DNA of 5,878 nucleotides, from the NCBI GenBank assembly GCA_030597775.1, contig JAUVRF010000135.1:1-5878 (forward strand), read 5' to 3'. The notes under the pieces are model-generated. The model was not told the DNA's origin. It saw only the letters and a list, made by a program, of their open reading frames with translations, and did not search any database. Numbering within the stretch: position 1 is the first letter of the stretch; each line of letters starts with the position of its first letter. Shown here one piece after another: positions 1 through 5,878 of the stretch. This DNA is from Methanobacteriota archaeon (lineage in GTDB: Archaea > Thermoplasmatota > DTKX01 > GCA-020343715). A program made the translations under genes and the position numbers.

Positions 1-216
1 CCCACGGGGGGCGTGCCCGAGGTGATCAAGGACGGCGCCACGGGCTACGAGGCGGAACCGGGGACCCGGGGCGACCGCCTGGCCCGGGTGCTGGAGGACC
101 CGAAGGGCGCGGCCGAGATGGGGGCACGGGGCCGGAAGCTCGTGTGGGACCGATACACCACCGAGCACATGGCGGACCTCACCCTGGCGGTCTGGGAAGA
201 GGCCGTCCGCCGGTAG
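1..216 (+). CDS. GT4-family glycosyltransferase, C-terminal fragment (5' end outside window)
   Basis: This is the end of a gene that enters the window already open. The frame runs from base 1 to a TAG at 214-216, giving 71 residues. The fragment begins with PTGGVPEVIKDGATGY, which matches the donor-binding loop of GT-B fold family 4 glycosyltransferases (GG-x-PE-V/I-x-dG-x-tG). It then has the usual tail of these enzymes: a short helix around ARVLEDPKGAAEMG, an Arg-rich turn, and a final amphipathic helix ending VWEEAVRR. GT4 enzymes move a sugar from a nucleotide-sugar donor to an acceptor, usually a lipid-linked glycan at the cytoplasmic face of the membrane. The acceptor-binding domain and EX7E region are not in view, so donor and acceptor cannot be named. 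The GTG at base 13 lies inside the conserved loop and is not a real start. It is followed by a second glycosyltransferase and a flippase on the same strand, which supports a glycan-assembly cluster. Confidence 0.88.
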   Translation, partial: PTGGVPEVIKDGATGYEAEPGTRGDRLARVLEDPKGAAEMGARGRKLVWDRYTTEHMADLTLAVWEEAVRR

Positions 217-301
217 GTCGCAATGGCCCTCTTCGGGGGTCCTGGCCCTGTGCAAAAGGTGATATATCCCCTTCCCCCTCCGGAGACACGGTGGGCACCA
301 G
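217..301 (+). promoter_or_regulatory. Promoter/leader region of second glycosyltransferase gene
   Basis: This 85-base spacer contains the only AT-rich block in the area. GATATAT at 261-267 is preceded by the purine-rich run AAAAGG (254-259), an arrangement like an archaeal TATA box with its upstream BRE. About 25 bases downstream of the box centre gives a transcription start near 290. The leader would then be about 12 bases before the GTG at 302. GGTG at 290-293 lies 8 bases before the start and can pair with the CACC of an archaeal anti-Shine-Dalgarno. The box resembles the alaS one at the other end of the window (both contain ATATATCC). This suggests the second glycosyltransferase and flippase can be transcribed separately from the upstream gene. 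No transcription data support this. Confidence 0.55.
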
Positions 302-1432
302 GTGAGGATTCTCTACGTGGCCACAGGTGTCCCGTTCCCGCTGGAGTGCGGGGGGACGACCCACATCCGGGAGGTCGCTCAGGAGCTCAGGCGGCGCGGC
401 CACGAGCTGATACTTTGCGTCAGGGCCGGACCGGGCCTAGAGGAGGGGACGGTGGAGGGCTTCCCCGTCCACCGTTTCAGGTGGCGGAACCGGGACATGG
501 CCGTGTCCCAGGTGGTCCACAGGTGGCGCCACGGGACCCGGGTTGCCCTGCTGGCCAAGCGCTACGACGTTGACCTGATATACGAGCGGGAGAACTCCAT
601 GGGGTCCGGGGCGATCGCGTCCCAGCTGGTGGGCCTTCCGCTGACGGCCGAGATAAACGACCTGTGGTACAGCCCCAAGACCCTGGAACGGGCCGGCAGG
701 ATAATCTCCAACTCGGGCTCCGTCAAGGGCATCATCCCGGAGAAGTACCATCACAAGACGGTGTTCGTCCACATGGCGGCGGACACCCAGGCCTTCCTTG
801 ACGTGGAGCCCGTCCCCATTCGGGGCACCGAGGGCCGCCGCCTGATGTGCTACATGGGAAGCCTTCTCGCCTGGCACGGCATCCCCGACCTGGTGGCCGC
901 CCTGCCCTCGGTGCACGAGCGCGTCCCCGAAGCCACACTCCTCCTTCTGGGCAAGGCCACCACCTCCGAGGGCGAGAGGAACATGGCAGCCCTCCAGAAG
1001 ATGGCCGAGGAGGTGGGGGACCCGGCAGTGCTGCGTCCCATGGGACTCGTGCCCCACACCGATGTGCCAGGGGTGCTGGCCTCGTGCGACCTGTGCGTCG
1101 CTCCCTTCAACCCCTCCGGCGAGCCCGACCTGCTGAAGTACGGCTTCTGGTACTCCCCCACCAAGCTGTGGGAGTACATGGCAGCCGGCAAGCCCGTGGT
1201 GGCCACCGACCTGGACAACATCAGGGACATCGTGGGAGAGGACCGTGGCATCCTCGTTCCCCCTGGTGAGCCCAACTCCCTTGCCGACGCCCTGGTGAAG
1301 GTGCTGACCGACGAGGACCTGCGAAGGCGGATGGGCGAGAGCAGCCTGGCCTTCGCCCGGGAGAACACCTGGGAGAGGCGGGTCGACGAGTACGAACGGG
1401 CGATAGTCGAGACCCTCGAGGGGGGGAAGTAG
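302..1432 (+). CDS. GT4-family glycosyltransferase (complete)
   Basis: This 376-residue protein has the normal length for a GT-B fold, family 4 glycosyltransferase and is predicted to be cytosolic or peripheral to the membrane. The N-terminal acceptor domain starts MRILYVATGVPFP and has the glycine loop and histidine of GG-TT-H (residues 17-21). The C-terminal donor domain has GSLLAWHG (186-193), LLLLG (about 213-217), HTDVPGVLASCDLCVAPF (252-269) and SPTKLWEYMAAGKPVVATD (285-303). The second Glu of the family's EX7E motif is E291. The position eight residues earlier, normally Glu, is Trp283, as in GT4 subgroups with a P-x-K-x-x-E-Y-M form. The GTG at 302 is the first start after an in-frame TGA at 260-262 and places the protein start where the family expects it. 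The gene sits between another GT4 enzyme and a flippase, so assembly of a lipid-linked surface glycan is the likely role. Donor sugar and acceptor are unknown. Confidence 0.93.
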   Translation: MRILYVATGVPFPLECGGTTHIREVAQELRRRGHELILCVRAGPGLEEGTVEGFPVHRFRWRNRDMAVSQVVHRWRHGTRVALLAKRYDVDLIYERENSMGSGAIASQLVGLPLTAEINDLWYSPKTLERAGRIISNSGSVKGIIPEKYHHKTVFVHMAADTQAFLDVEPVPIRGTEGRRLMCYMGSLLAWHGIPDLVAALPSVHERVPEATLLLLGKATTSEGERNMAALQKMAEEVGDPAVLRPMGLVPHTDVPGVLASCDLCVAPFNPSGEPDLLKYGFWYSPTKLWEYMAAGKPVVATDLDNIRDIVGEDRGILVPPGEPNSLADALVKVLTDEDLRRRMGESSLAFARENTWERRVDEYERAIVETLEGGK

Positions 1433-1433
1433 C

Positions 1434-1508
1434 CTGGTCGACCCGGAGGACGACGGGGAGGAGGCCCAGGAGGAGATATCCGAGGAGCCCGAGGAGCCAG
1501 GGGCGGCG
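1434..1508 (+). other. Possible acidic N-terminal extension of the flippase, without a standard start codon
   Basis: Upstream of the GTG at 1509 the flippase frame stays open back to a TAG at 1404-1406, inside the previous gene. From CTG at 1434 it would add 25 residues. Twelve are Asp or Glu and none is basic (it begins LVDPEDDGEE and ends EEPEEPGAA). Nearly every codon ends in G or C and most begin with G, which is the bias of the real genes here. No ATG, GTG or TTG lies in frame; CTG 1434 is the only near-start. GAGG at 1418-1421 could serve as a ribosome site 12 bases before it. The stretch may be translated, may be a purine-rich untranslated spacer, or may mark a sequence error. I keep 1509 as the primary start. 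Confidence 0.35.
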
Positions 1509-3053
1509 GTGACCGCCCGGGTGCTGGAGGGCTCCGCATTCATCCTGGCCTCCCGGTTGGTCAATGCCATCTCCCTGTTCGTCGTGTCCGTGACCCTCGC
1601 CCGGTACCTGGGCACCGACCAGTACGGCCTCATCGCCATCGCCATCGGCGTGGCCGGCATGCTCGAGGTGGTGGGCGCCCTGGGGATGAACACGGGCGCT
1701 GCCAGGTTCATCCCCTACTACAAGGCCAGGAGCGAGGACGGCGACATCCGGCGCGTCATATCCATAAACATCACCGCAAAGAGCGGCATGGCCCTCATGC
1801 TGGGCGCCCTGCGCTACATCTCGGCCGGGCTGCTACAGGACTTCTTCGACAAGCCCATCGAGCCCCTGATGGAGATAGCGGCCATCGTGCTCGCCCTCAA
1901 CATCCTGGGCGGTGCCTTCCAGGGCATCCTCCGTGGTTACCAGAGGATGGGCGCCATGGCGGTGGCGAACGTGGCCCGCGACATCATCTGGGCGGTCACC
2001 GCCATCGGCCTCGTGGTAGTGGCCGACCTGGGGCCTGAGGGCGCCCTGTGGGGAATGGTGGCGGGGGCCATCATCTGGCTGATCCTCTCGCTGGTCATCC
2101 TGGTGCAGGTCCTGAGGTCCGACCCGCCCGAGGACCCACACCTGGTCAACCGCTACGACCGGCGGGTGGTCATGGCGCTTGTCACCTTCGGCATCCCCGT
2201 CCTGCTGAGCAAGCTCCTGTTCATGGTCTTCGACTGGACGGGGACGTACGTCATCGCCTACTTCGGGACGGTGGAGGACGTATCCATCTACAACATCGCC
2301 TTCGGGATCGTGGCCATCCCCCTGATCCTGATCAAGGCCATCGGCGTCGCCATGCTCCCTGCCATGAGCCATGCCTACGGCGAGGAGAGGCTGGGACTGA
2401 TGCGGACCCTGTGGGGCGGCTCCCTCAAGCTGATCAACTCCCTCTTCATGCCATTGACCGCAATGCTAATGGTGCTGGCGGCGCCCGCGATACTGCTCAT
2501 ATACGGGATGGACTACGCCCCCGGGGCGCTGTCGGTGCTCATCCTCGCGCCCTACCTGCTGGTAAGGCCCACGGGCCTGATGTCCACGCAGATCCTGGCC
2601 GCGATGGCCCTCCAGAAGCTCATCTTCAAGGTCAATATGGTCTCCGTCGGGTACAACATCGCCATGAGCATAATCCTGGTGCCGATGATCGGCATCGAGG
2701 GCGCCGCCCTGGCGGCCTCCTCGGCCTTCATCATCAACTCCGTCCTGATGTACCACTACGCCAGGAGGGAGTCCGGGGTGGATGTGGACAACGGCGCGAT
2801 GACCCGTCTCCTCGTCGGTTCCGTGATCGCGATGGTCGTGGCCGGCGGCGTGTTCCTGGTGACCGACCCCCTGGGCCAGGGATTCCTCGTTCTCCTCGTC
2901 CGGTTGGCCGGAGCGGGGCTGTTGGGCCTGGGCGCTTACCTCCTCTACTACCGGCGGGTGACGGTCTTCACCGAGGAGGAGATGGAGAACGTGATGGCCG
3001 TCGCCGAACACAGCAAGCTGGCAGGTCTGATCCTCAGGATCCTAAGGATCTAA
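1509..3053 (+). CDS. MOP-superfamily polysaccharide/oligosaccharide flippase (Wzx/AglR-like), integral membrane
   Basis: This 514-residue, strongly hydrophobic protein has roughly 12-14 membrane segments. Clear ones lie near residues 9-31, 40-60, 119-141, 158-173, 178-202, 221-241, 260-283, 308-332, 339-352, 376-392, 396-414, 433-451 and 458-480. The N-terminal pattern, Gly-Ser followed by a first helix ending LARYLGTDQYGLIAIAIG, and the FQGILRGYQRMG loop (137-148) are characteristic of the polysaccharide biosynthesis/export branch of the MOP superfamily. These proteins flip lipid-linked glycans from the cytoplasmic to the outer face of the membrane for N-glycosylation, exopolysaccharide or similar. 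The C-terminus has a charged cytosolic tail (VFTEEEMENVM) and ends with the repeated ILRILRI. The start is the GTG at 1509, eight residues before the first helix; no good ribosome site precedes it closely. It follows the second glycosyltransferase by 76 bases and is probably co-transcribed with it. The substrate is not determinable. Confidence 0.92.
   Translation: MTARVLEGSAFILASRLVNAISLFVVSVTLARYLGTDQYGLIAIAIGVAGMLEVVGALGMNTGAARFIPYYKARSEDGDIRRVISINITAKSGMALMLGALRYISAGLLQDFFDKPIEPLMEIAAIVLALNILGGAFQGILRGYQRMGAMAVANVARDIIWAVTAIGLVVVADLGPEGALWGMVAGAIIWLILSLVILVQVLRSDPPEDPHLVNRYDRRVVMALVTFGIPVLLSKLLFMVFDWTGTYVIAYFGTVEDVSIYNIAFGIVAIPLILIKAIGVAMLPAMSHAYGEERLGLMRTLWGGSLKLINSLFMPLTAMLMVLAAPAILLIYGMDYAPGALSVLILAPYLLVRPTGLMSTQILAAMALQKLIFKVNMVSVGYNIAMSIILVPMIGIEGAALAASSAFIINSVLMYHYARRESGVDVDNGAMTRLLVGSVIAMVVAGGVFLVTDPLGQGFLVLLVRLAGAGLLGLGAYLLYYRRVTVFTEEEMENVMAVAEHSKLAGLILRILRI
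3029..3050. repeat. Short tandem/inverted repeat at the convergent gene ends
   Basis: The last flippase codons contain two 9-base units, GATCCTCAG (3029-3037) and GATCCTAAG (3038-3046), followed by GATC (3047-3050). Each unit plus the next GATC forms an imperfect palindrome: GATCCT/AGGATC around a single base at 3035, and again around 3044. The repeat encodes the I-L-R-I-L-R-I end of the protein, so amino-acid repetition alone could explain it. It lies immediately before the overlapping stop codons, where transcripts from both sides collide. There is no T-rich tract on either strand, so a classical archaeal terminator is not visible. Confidence 0.5.
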
Positions 3054-5791
3054 CCAAGGAGTCCAGGCAGGGCGAGCCTGGCCGCCTCTAGGGCCTCGCC
3101 CATGCGGTCGCCTTCGCCGCCTCCCTGGGCGAAGTCGGGCTTGCCGCCGCCACGGCCGCCCGCGGCATCGAGCGCTACCTTCAGGAGCTCCCTGCAGTCC
3201 AGGCCCACGTCCTTGGAGCACGCCACCACCATGCCGCCCATGGTGGAAGCCAGCACGGCCACGGTGCCCGGGTTGGTGATCGCCTGCCGGGCCATGGTCA
3301 CCAGGTCCCCCATGTTGGCTTCCCCCAGGTCGGCCACGAGGTGGACACCCGGCGCCACCTCCTCGCCGCCCTGCTGCTTGGCCTCGCCCAGTCGGCGGGT
3401 GAGCTCGTCCACCTGCTTGCCCAGCTCCTTCCACTCCCGGAAGAACCGCTGGGCCGACCGGGGAAGCTGCTCCGGACGCACGTCGAGGGCCCCCGCGGCC
3501 TCGTCGAGAAGGGTCCGCTCCTCCTGCCCCAGGCGCACCGCGGCCATGCCCGCCGAGTACTCGAGGCGGACGATGCCATCGGCGATACGCTCGGCGCGTC
3601 TCATGCGGATCGAACCAACGTGGGCGGTGTTCGCCACATGGGTCCCTCCGCAGGCCTCCACGTCCACGTCGGCGATGCGCACCACACGGATCTGCGCTCC
3701 CGGGGGCACGCCGCCCTGGTAGAGACGGAACCCGTACTTGCGCTCCGCCTCCGTGCGCTCCACGAAGGACCTGTCGACGGGGATGGCCTGGAGGATCAGC
3801 TCGTTGGCGCGGGTCTCGATGGCCGACAGCTCCTCCGGTGTGACCCGCTGGAAGTGGCTGATGTCGACCCGGGCCATGTCGGTCCCCTTCTGGGCACCCG
3901 ACTGCCAAACGTGGTCGCCCAGCACCTGGCGGGCCGAGGCCAGCACCAGGTGGGTGGCGGTGTGATGGTGGGTAAGGGCGTCCCTCCGGTCCTGGTCGAT
4001 GAGGCCCTGGACCAGCTCCCCCACGGGCAGCTCGGTTCCCGTCTCCATGAGGTGATGGACTATGATCTCCCCCCGCTTCTCCACCCACCTCACTCGGTAG
4101 GTGGCATCCCCATGATGGATGGCGCCCTCGTCGGAGGGCTGACCGCCCCCCTCGGGATAGAAGAGGGTCTGCTCCAGCACGACCTTGCCCGGTGCCGACC
4201 ACTGTACCACCGCCTCGAACTCGGTCTGGGCGGGAGATTCGTAGTAGAGCTTGCGGGTGTCGGGAAGCTGGGCGTCCAGTGGTTCGGCCTCCGCCTCGGT
4301 GGCGATCTCCTCGGGGGTGGCCTGCTCGTGACGGGTGGCCAGCAGGGTGGAGAAGTTGTCGGGGATGTCCACCTCGATGTCGCGCTCGGCCGCCAGCTCC
4401 TTGACGATGGCCGGGGGCACGCCGTAGGTGTCCCAGAACTCGATGAGGGACTCCAGGGGCAGCGCCTTCTGCTTGGAGGACTCGAGGGTGCTGGCCACCA
4501 GCCGCTTGCCCTTCTTCATCGTGGTGTGGAACCGCTCGGTCTCCAGGTCGAGGATCTCCCTGATGTAGTCCCACCGGGAGTCGACCTCGAACACGCCCCG
4601 GAGGGACGGTCTGTGGAGGTCCACGATCTCGTAGAGCTTGAGGGGGCAGTCGAGCCTCTCCATCAGCCGGAGGCTGCGGCGCACCAGCAGGCGCGCCAGG
4701 TATCCGCCCTTGACATTGGAGGGGACGACGCCGTCGGCCAGCATCCATGGCAGCACCCTGGTGTGGTCCGCCAGGGCGTAGAGATCCTCGTGGGGGGCGA
4801 TGAGCCCTGTCAGCCGATCGACGTCTATGTCCACGCCGTGGACCGCGAGCCGCTTGACCACCTCGGTCCTGAGCACCTTGATGTCGGAGATGGCCTCCAG
4901 GTCCATGACCCCGGCCACCTTGGTGTTCTCGGCGATGATGCGGGTGGTCTCGTCGTCGGCCGAGCCCAGGTCGAGGCCGCATGCGGACCTCAGCTCCTTG
5001 ACCACCTCGGGGAAGGCCGACTCGTACACGGTGGGGGTCCCCTGGGATGCCCAGGCGAGGCGCTCCAGACCGTATCCGGTGTCCACGACGTAGAGGTCCA
5101 TCGGGCTGTAGGTGCCGCCCTTGATCTCGACCTCGCCGTCGGGGTCCGTCCTGTAGGCCATGAACACCAGGGTCGCCAGCTCGACACCGCCCGCCATCAC
5201 CGCCAGGGCGGGGCCCGCGTTGCCACCTCCCGACCAGGGGTTCTCCTTGAAGGTGATGGCGTGCCGGTCGATGCCGAGCACGTTGGTGAAGAAGTCGTAG
5301 CAGTAGGCCACCGTGTCCTCGAGCCAGTAGATCTCGTGGTCCTTGCGGTTGAAGGCGTGGTGGCCCATAATCTCGAAGGAGGTCAGGTGCCGTCCCGACC
5401 GTCCCACCGAGTCAAGGTCGTTGAACCTTATGCAGGGCTGGGAGATGGCCAGGGGGTTGGCCGGCGGAGGGGTGCTTCCCGACGTCACGTGGGGCTGGAA
5501 GCACGCGATGGACGCGATGGCGAAGTAGATGTCGGTGCGCCACCGGGCGACCACGGGGTACCGTTCCAGCCGGGTGTGGTTGTGCTTCTCGAAGTAGGAC
5601 AGGAAGGCCTCGCGCATCTCCTCGAGGGTGTAGGGCTTGGGGATGGGAGGCTTGTCCATCAGGGTGTACTCGTCGCAGGGGTTGTCCCCGCAGGTCTCAA
5701 CACCGCTGTTGGTCCAGAACATGTTGCCGCAGGATGGGCAGGTCCTCTGTTCGAAGTCGTGGTCCTTGAAGTGCTGGAGGTCGAATTCCAC
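3050..5791 (-). CDS. alaS: Alanyl-tRNA synthetase, archaeal type
   Basis: This 913-residue cytosolic enzyme charges tRNA-Ala with alanine and hydrolyses Ser/Gly mischarged product. The length is normal for archaeal AlaRS. An N-terminal zinc site, characteristic of the archaeal form, uses C18, C21, C34 and C39. The class II core follows: motif 1 near RYPVVARWRTDIYF (77-90), motif 2 from QPCIRFNDLD to SFEIMGHHAF (118-147), and motif 3 at DTGYGLERLAW (237-247). The tRNA-recognition region spans roughly 250-500. The editing domain carries HHHTATH (608-614, zinc ligands H610 and H614) and CGGTH (714-718, C714 and H718). The C-Ala/DHHA1 domain ends with the glycine-rich GGRGGGKPDFAQGGG (878-892). 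All expected catalytic and editing residues are present. The GTG at 5791-5789 is the only possible start, because an in-frame TAA lies directly before it, and the protein begins MEFDLQHFK as relatives do. The stop TAG overlaps the flippase TAA. No relation to the glycan genes is implied. Confidence 0.98.
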   Translation of the reverse strand: MEFDLQHFKDHDFEQRTCPSCGNMFWTNSGVETCGDNPCDEYTLMDKPPIPKPYTLEEMREAFLSYFEKHNHTRLERYPVVARWRTDIYFAIASIACFQPHVTSGSTPPPANPLAISQPCIRFNDLDSVGRSGRHLTSFEIMGHHAFNRKDHEIYWLEDTVAYCYDFFTNVLGIDRHAITFKENPWSGGGNAGPALAVMAGGVELATLVFMAYRTDPDGEVEIKGGTYSPMDLYVVDTGYGLERLAWASQGTPTVYESAFPEVVKELRSACGLDLGSADDETTRIIAENTKVAGVMDLEAISDIKVLRTEVVKRLAVHGVDIDVDRLTGLIAPHEDLYALADHTRVLPWMLADGVVPSNVKGGYLARLLVRRSLRLMERLDCPLKLYEIVDLHRPSLRGVFEVDSRWDYIREILDLETERFHTTMKKGKRLVASTLESSKQKALPLESLIEFWDTYGVPPAIVKELAAERDIEVDIPDNFSTLLATRHEQATPEEIATEAEAEPLDAQLPDTRKLYYESPAQTEFEAVVQWSAPGKVVLEQTLFYPEGGGQPSDEGAIHHGDATYRVRWVEKRGEIIVHHLMETGTELPVGELVQGLIDQDRRDALTHHHTATHLVLASARQVLGDHVWQSGAQKGTDMARVDISHFQRVTPEELSAIETRANELILQAIPVDRSFVERTEAERKYGFRLYQGGVPPGAQIRVVRIADVDVEACGGTHVANTAHVGSIRMRRAERIADGIVRLEYSAGMAAVRLGQEERTLLDEAAGALDVRPEQLPRSAQRFFREWKELGKQVDELTRRLGEAKQQGGEEVAPGVHLVADLGEANMGDLVTMARQAITNPGTVAVLASTMGGMVVACSKDVGLDCRELLKVALDAAGGRGGGKPDFAQGGGEGDRMGEALEAARLALPGLLG

Positions 5792-5836
5792 TTACACCAC
5801 GGCGCGAGGATTGCCCTCAGGATATATAAACATCCG
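5792..5836 (-). promoter_or_regulatory. alaS promoter (TATA box) and short leader
   Basis: Read on the minus strand, TTTATATA at 5830-5823 is a close match to the archaeal TATA box consensus. It is the only AT-rich patch in a GC-rich region. A transcription start about 25 bases beyond the box centre falls near 5800. This leaves a leader of roughly 9-10 bases before the GTG start at 5791. GGTG at 5798-5795, three bases before the start codon, could be a weak ribosome site; with such a short leader, near-leaderless initiation is also possible. No T-box-like leader or other riboswitch fits in this space. Confidence 0.7.
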
Positions 5837-5878
5837 GGCCGGTTGCCGGCGCCAGGTCGTTCAATCCAGCTCCTGCGC
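5837..5878. other. Unassigned end of window upstream of alaS
   Basis: These 42 bases show no supported gene on either strand. A 5-bp inverted repeat with a 3-base loop (GCCGG-TTG-CCGGC, 5838-5850) is present but is too small to interpret in this base composition. The sequence may lead to a divergent neighbour beyond the window edge. Confidence 0.4.

Noticed and set aside
13..216. Small independent gene starting at GTG 13
   Set aside because: The GTG encodes Val inside the GT4 donor loop (GGVPEV) and the frame is open back to base 1, so this is the end of a larger gene.
437..1711. Long open frame (424 codons) on the minus strand across the second glycosyltransferase and the start of the flippase
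   Set aside because: It lies opposite two well-recognised genes, spans their junction, has low-complexity His/Gly/Val-rich content and no family motif. Such frames are expected in GC-rich DNA.
2048..3091. 347-codon open frame on the plus strand within the flippase
   Set aside because: Its composition is Arg/Gly/Pro/His-rich with no membrane segments or motifs, while the other frame gives a clear flippase.
3102..3722. 206-codon plus-strand frame opposite the 3' half of alaS
   Set aside because: It is Ser/Arg/Pro-rich and antisense to the conserved editing and C-Ala domains; no promoter or ribosome site is seen.
3042..4982. 646-codon open frame on the minus strand in a different frame inside alaS
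   Set aside because: It is extremely rich in Arg, Gly and Pro, shows no recognisable domain, and sits entirely within the conserved alaS gene. It is a GC-driven shadow.
5838..5850. Small hairpin GCCGG-TTG-CCGGC as a terminator or operator
   Set aside because: It is only 5 bp, has no T-tract, and inverted repeats of this size are common by chance in GC-rich sequence.
1..5878. CRISPR arrays, tRNA/rRNA genes, insertion sequences, attachment sites, defence genes
   Set aside because: No regularly spaced repeats, no tRNA-like folds, no transposase or integrase motifs and no terminal repeats were seen. Nearly all bases are occupied by the four genes described.

Overview
The window looks like chromosomal DNA from a GC-rich archaeon. 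The alanyl-tRNA synthetase is of the archaeal form, with an N-terminal four-cysteine zinc site and a 913-residue length. The two visible promoter regions carry archaeal TATA boxes about 30 bases before the start codons, with short leaders and GGTG-type ribosome sites. ATA (Ile) and AGG (Arg) codons are used freely despite the high GC content. A GC-rich Thermoplasmatota lineage, such as relatives of Methanomassiliicoccales, is a reasonable guess. That placement is inference only; no rRNA or other taxonomic marker besides AlaRS is present.

Layout: positions 1-216 hold the C-terminal end of a GT4-family glycosyltransferase whose start lies outside the window. An 85-base spacer with a TATA-type promoter follows. 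Next come a complete second GT4 glycosyltransferase (302-1432, +) and a multi-spanning MOP-superfamily polysaccharide/lipid-linked oligosaccharide flippase (1509-3053, +). The flippase meets the archaeal-type alaS (5791-3050, -) tail to tail, with the two stop codons overlapping by 4 bases. The last 87 bases are the alaS promoter region and the start of whatever lies upstream.

The three + strand genes make a coherent surface-glycan set. The glycosyltransferases would build a lipid-linked glycan on the cytoplasmic face, and the flippase would move it across the membrane for N-glycosylation or exopolysaccharide. The substrate cannot be read from the sequence. alaS is an unrelated housekeeping neighbour.

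I do not see a new biological system here. The most useful loose end is the 76-base gap between the second glycosyltransferase and the flippase. It is open in the flippase frame, has coding-like codon bias and encodes a very acidic stretch, but has no conventional start codon. It follows a 7-G run where a one-base change would fuse the two genes.
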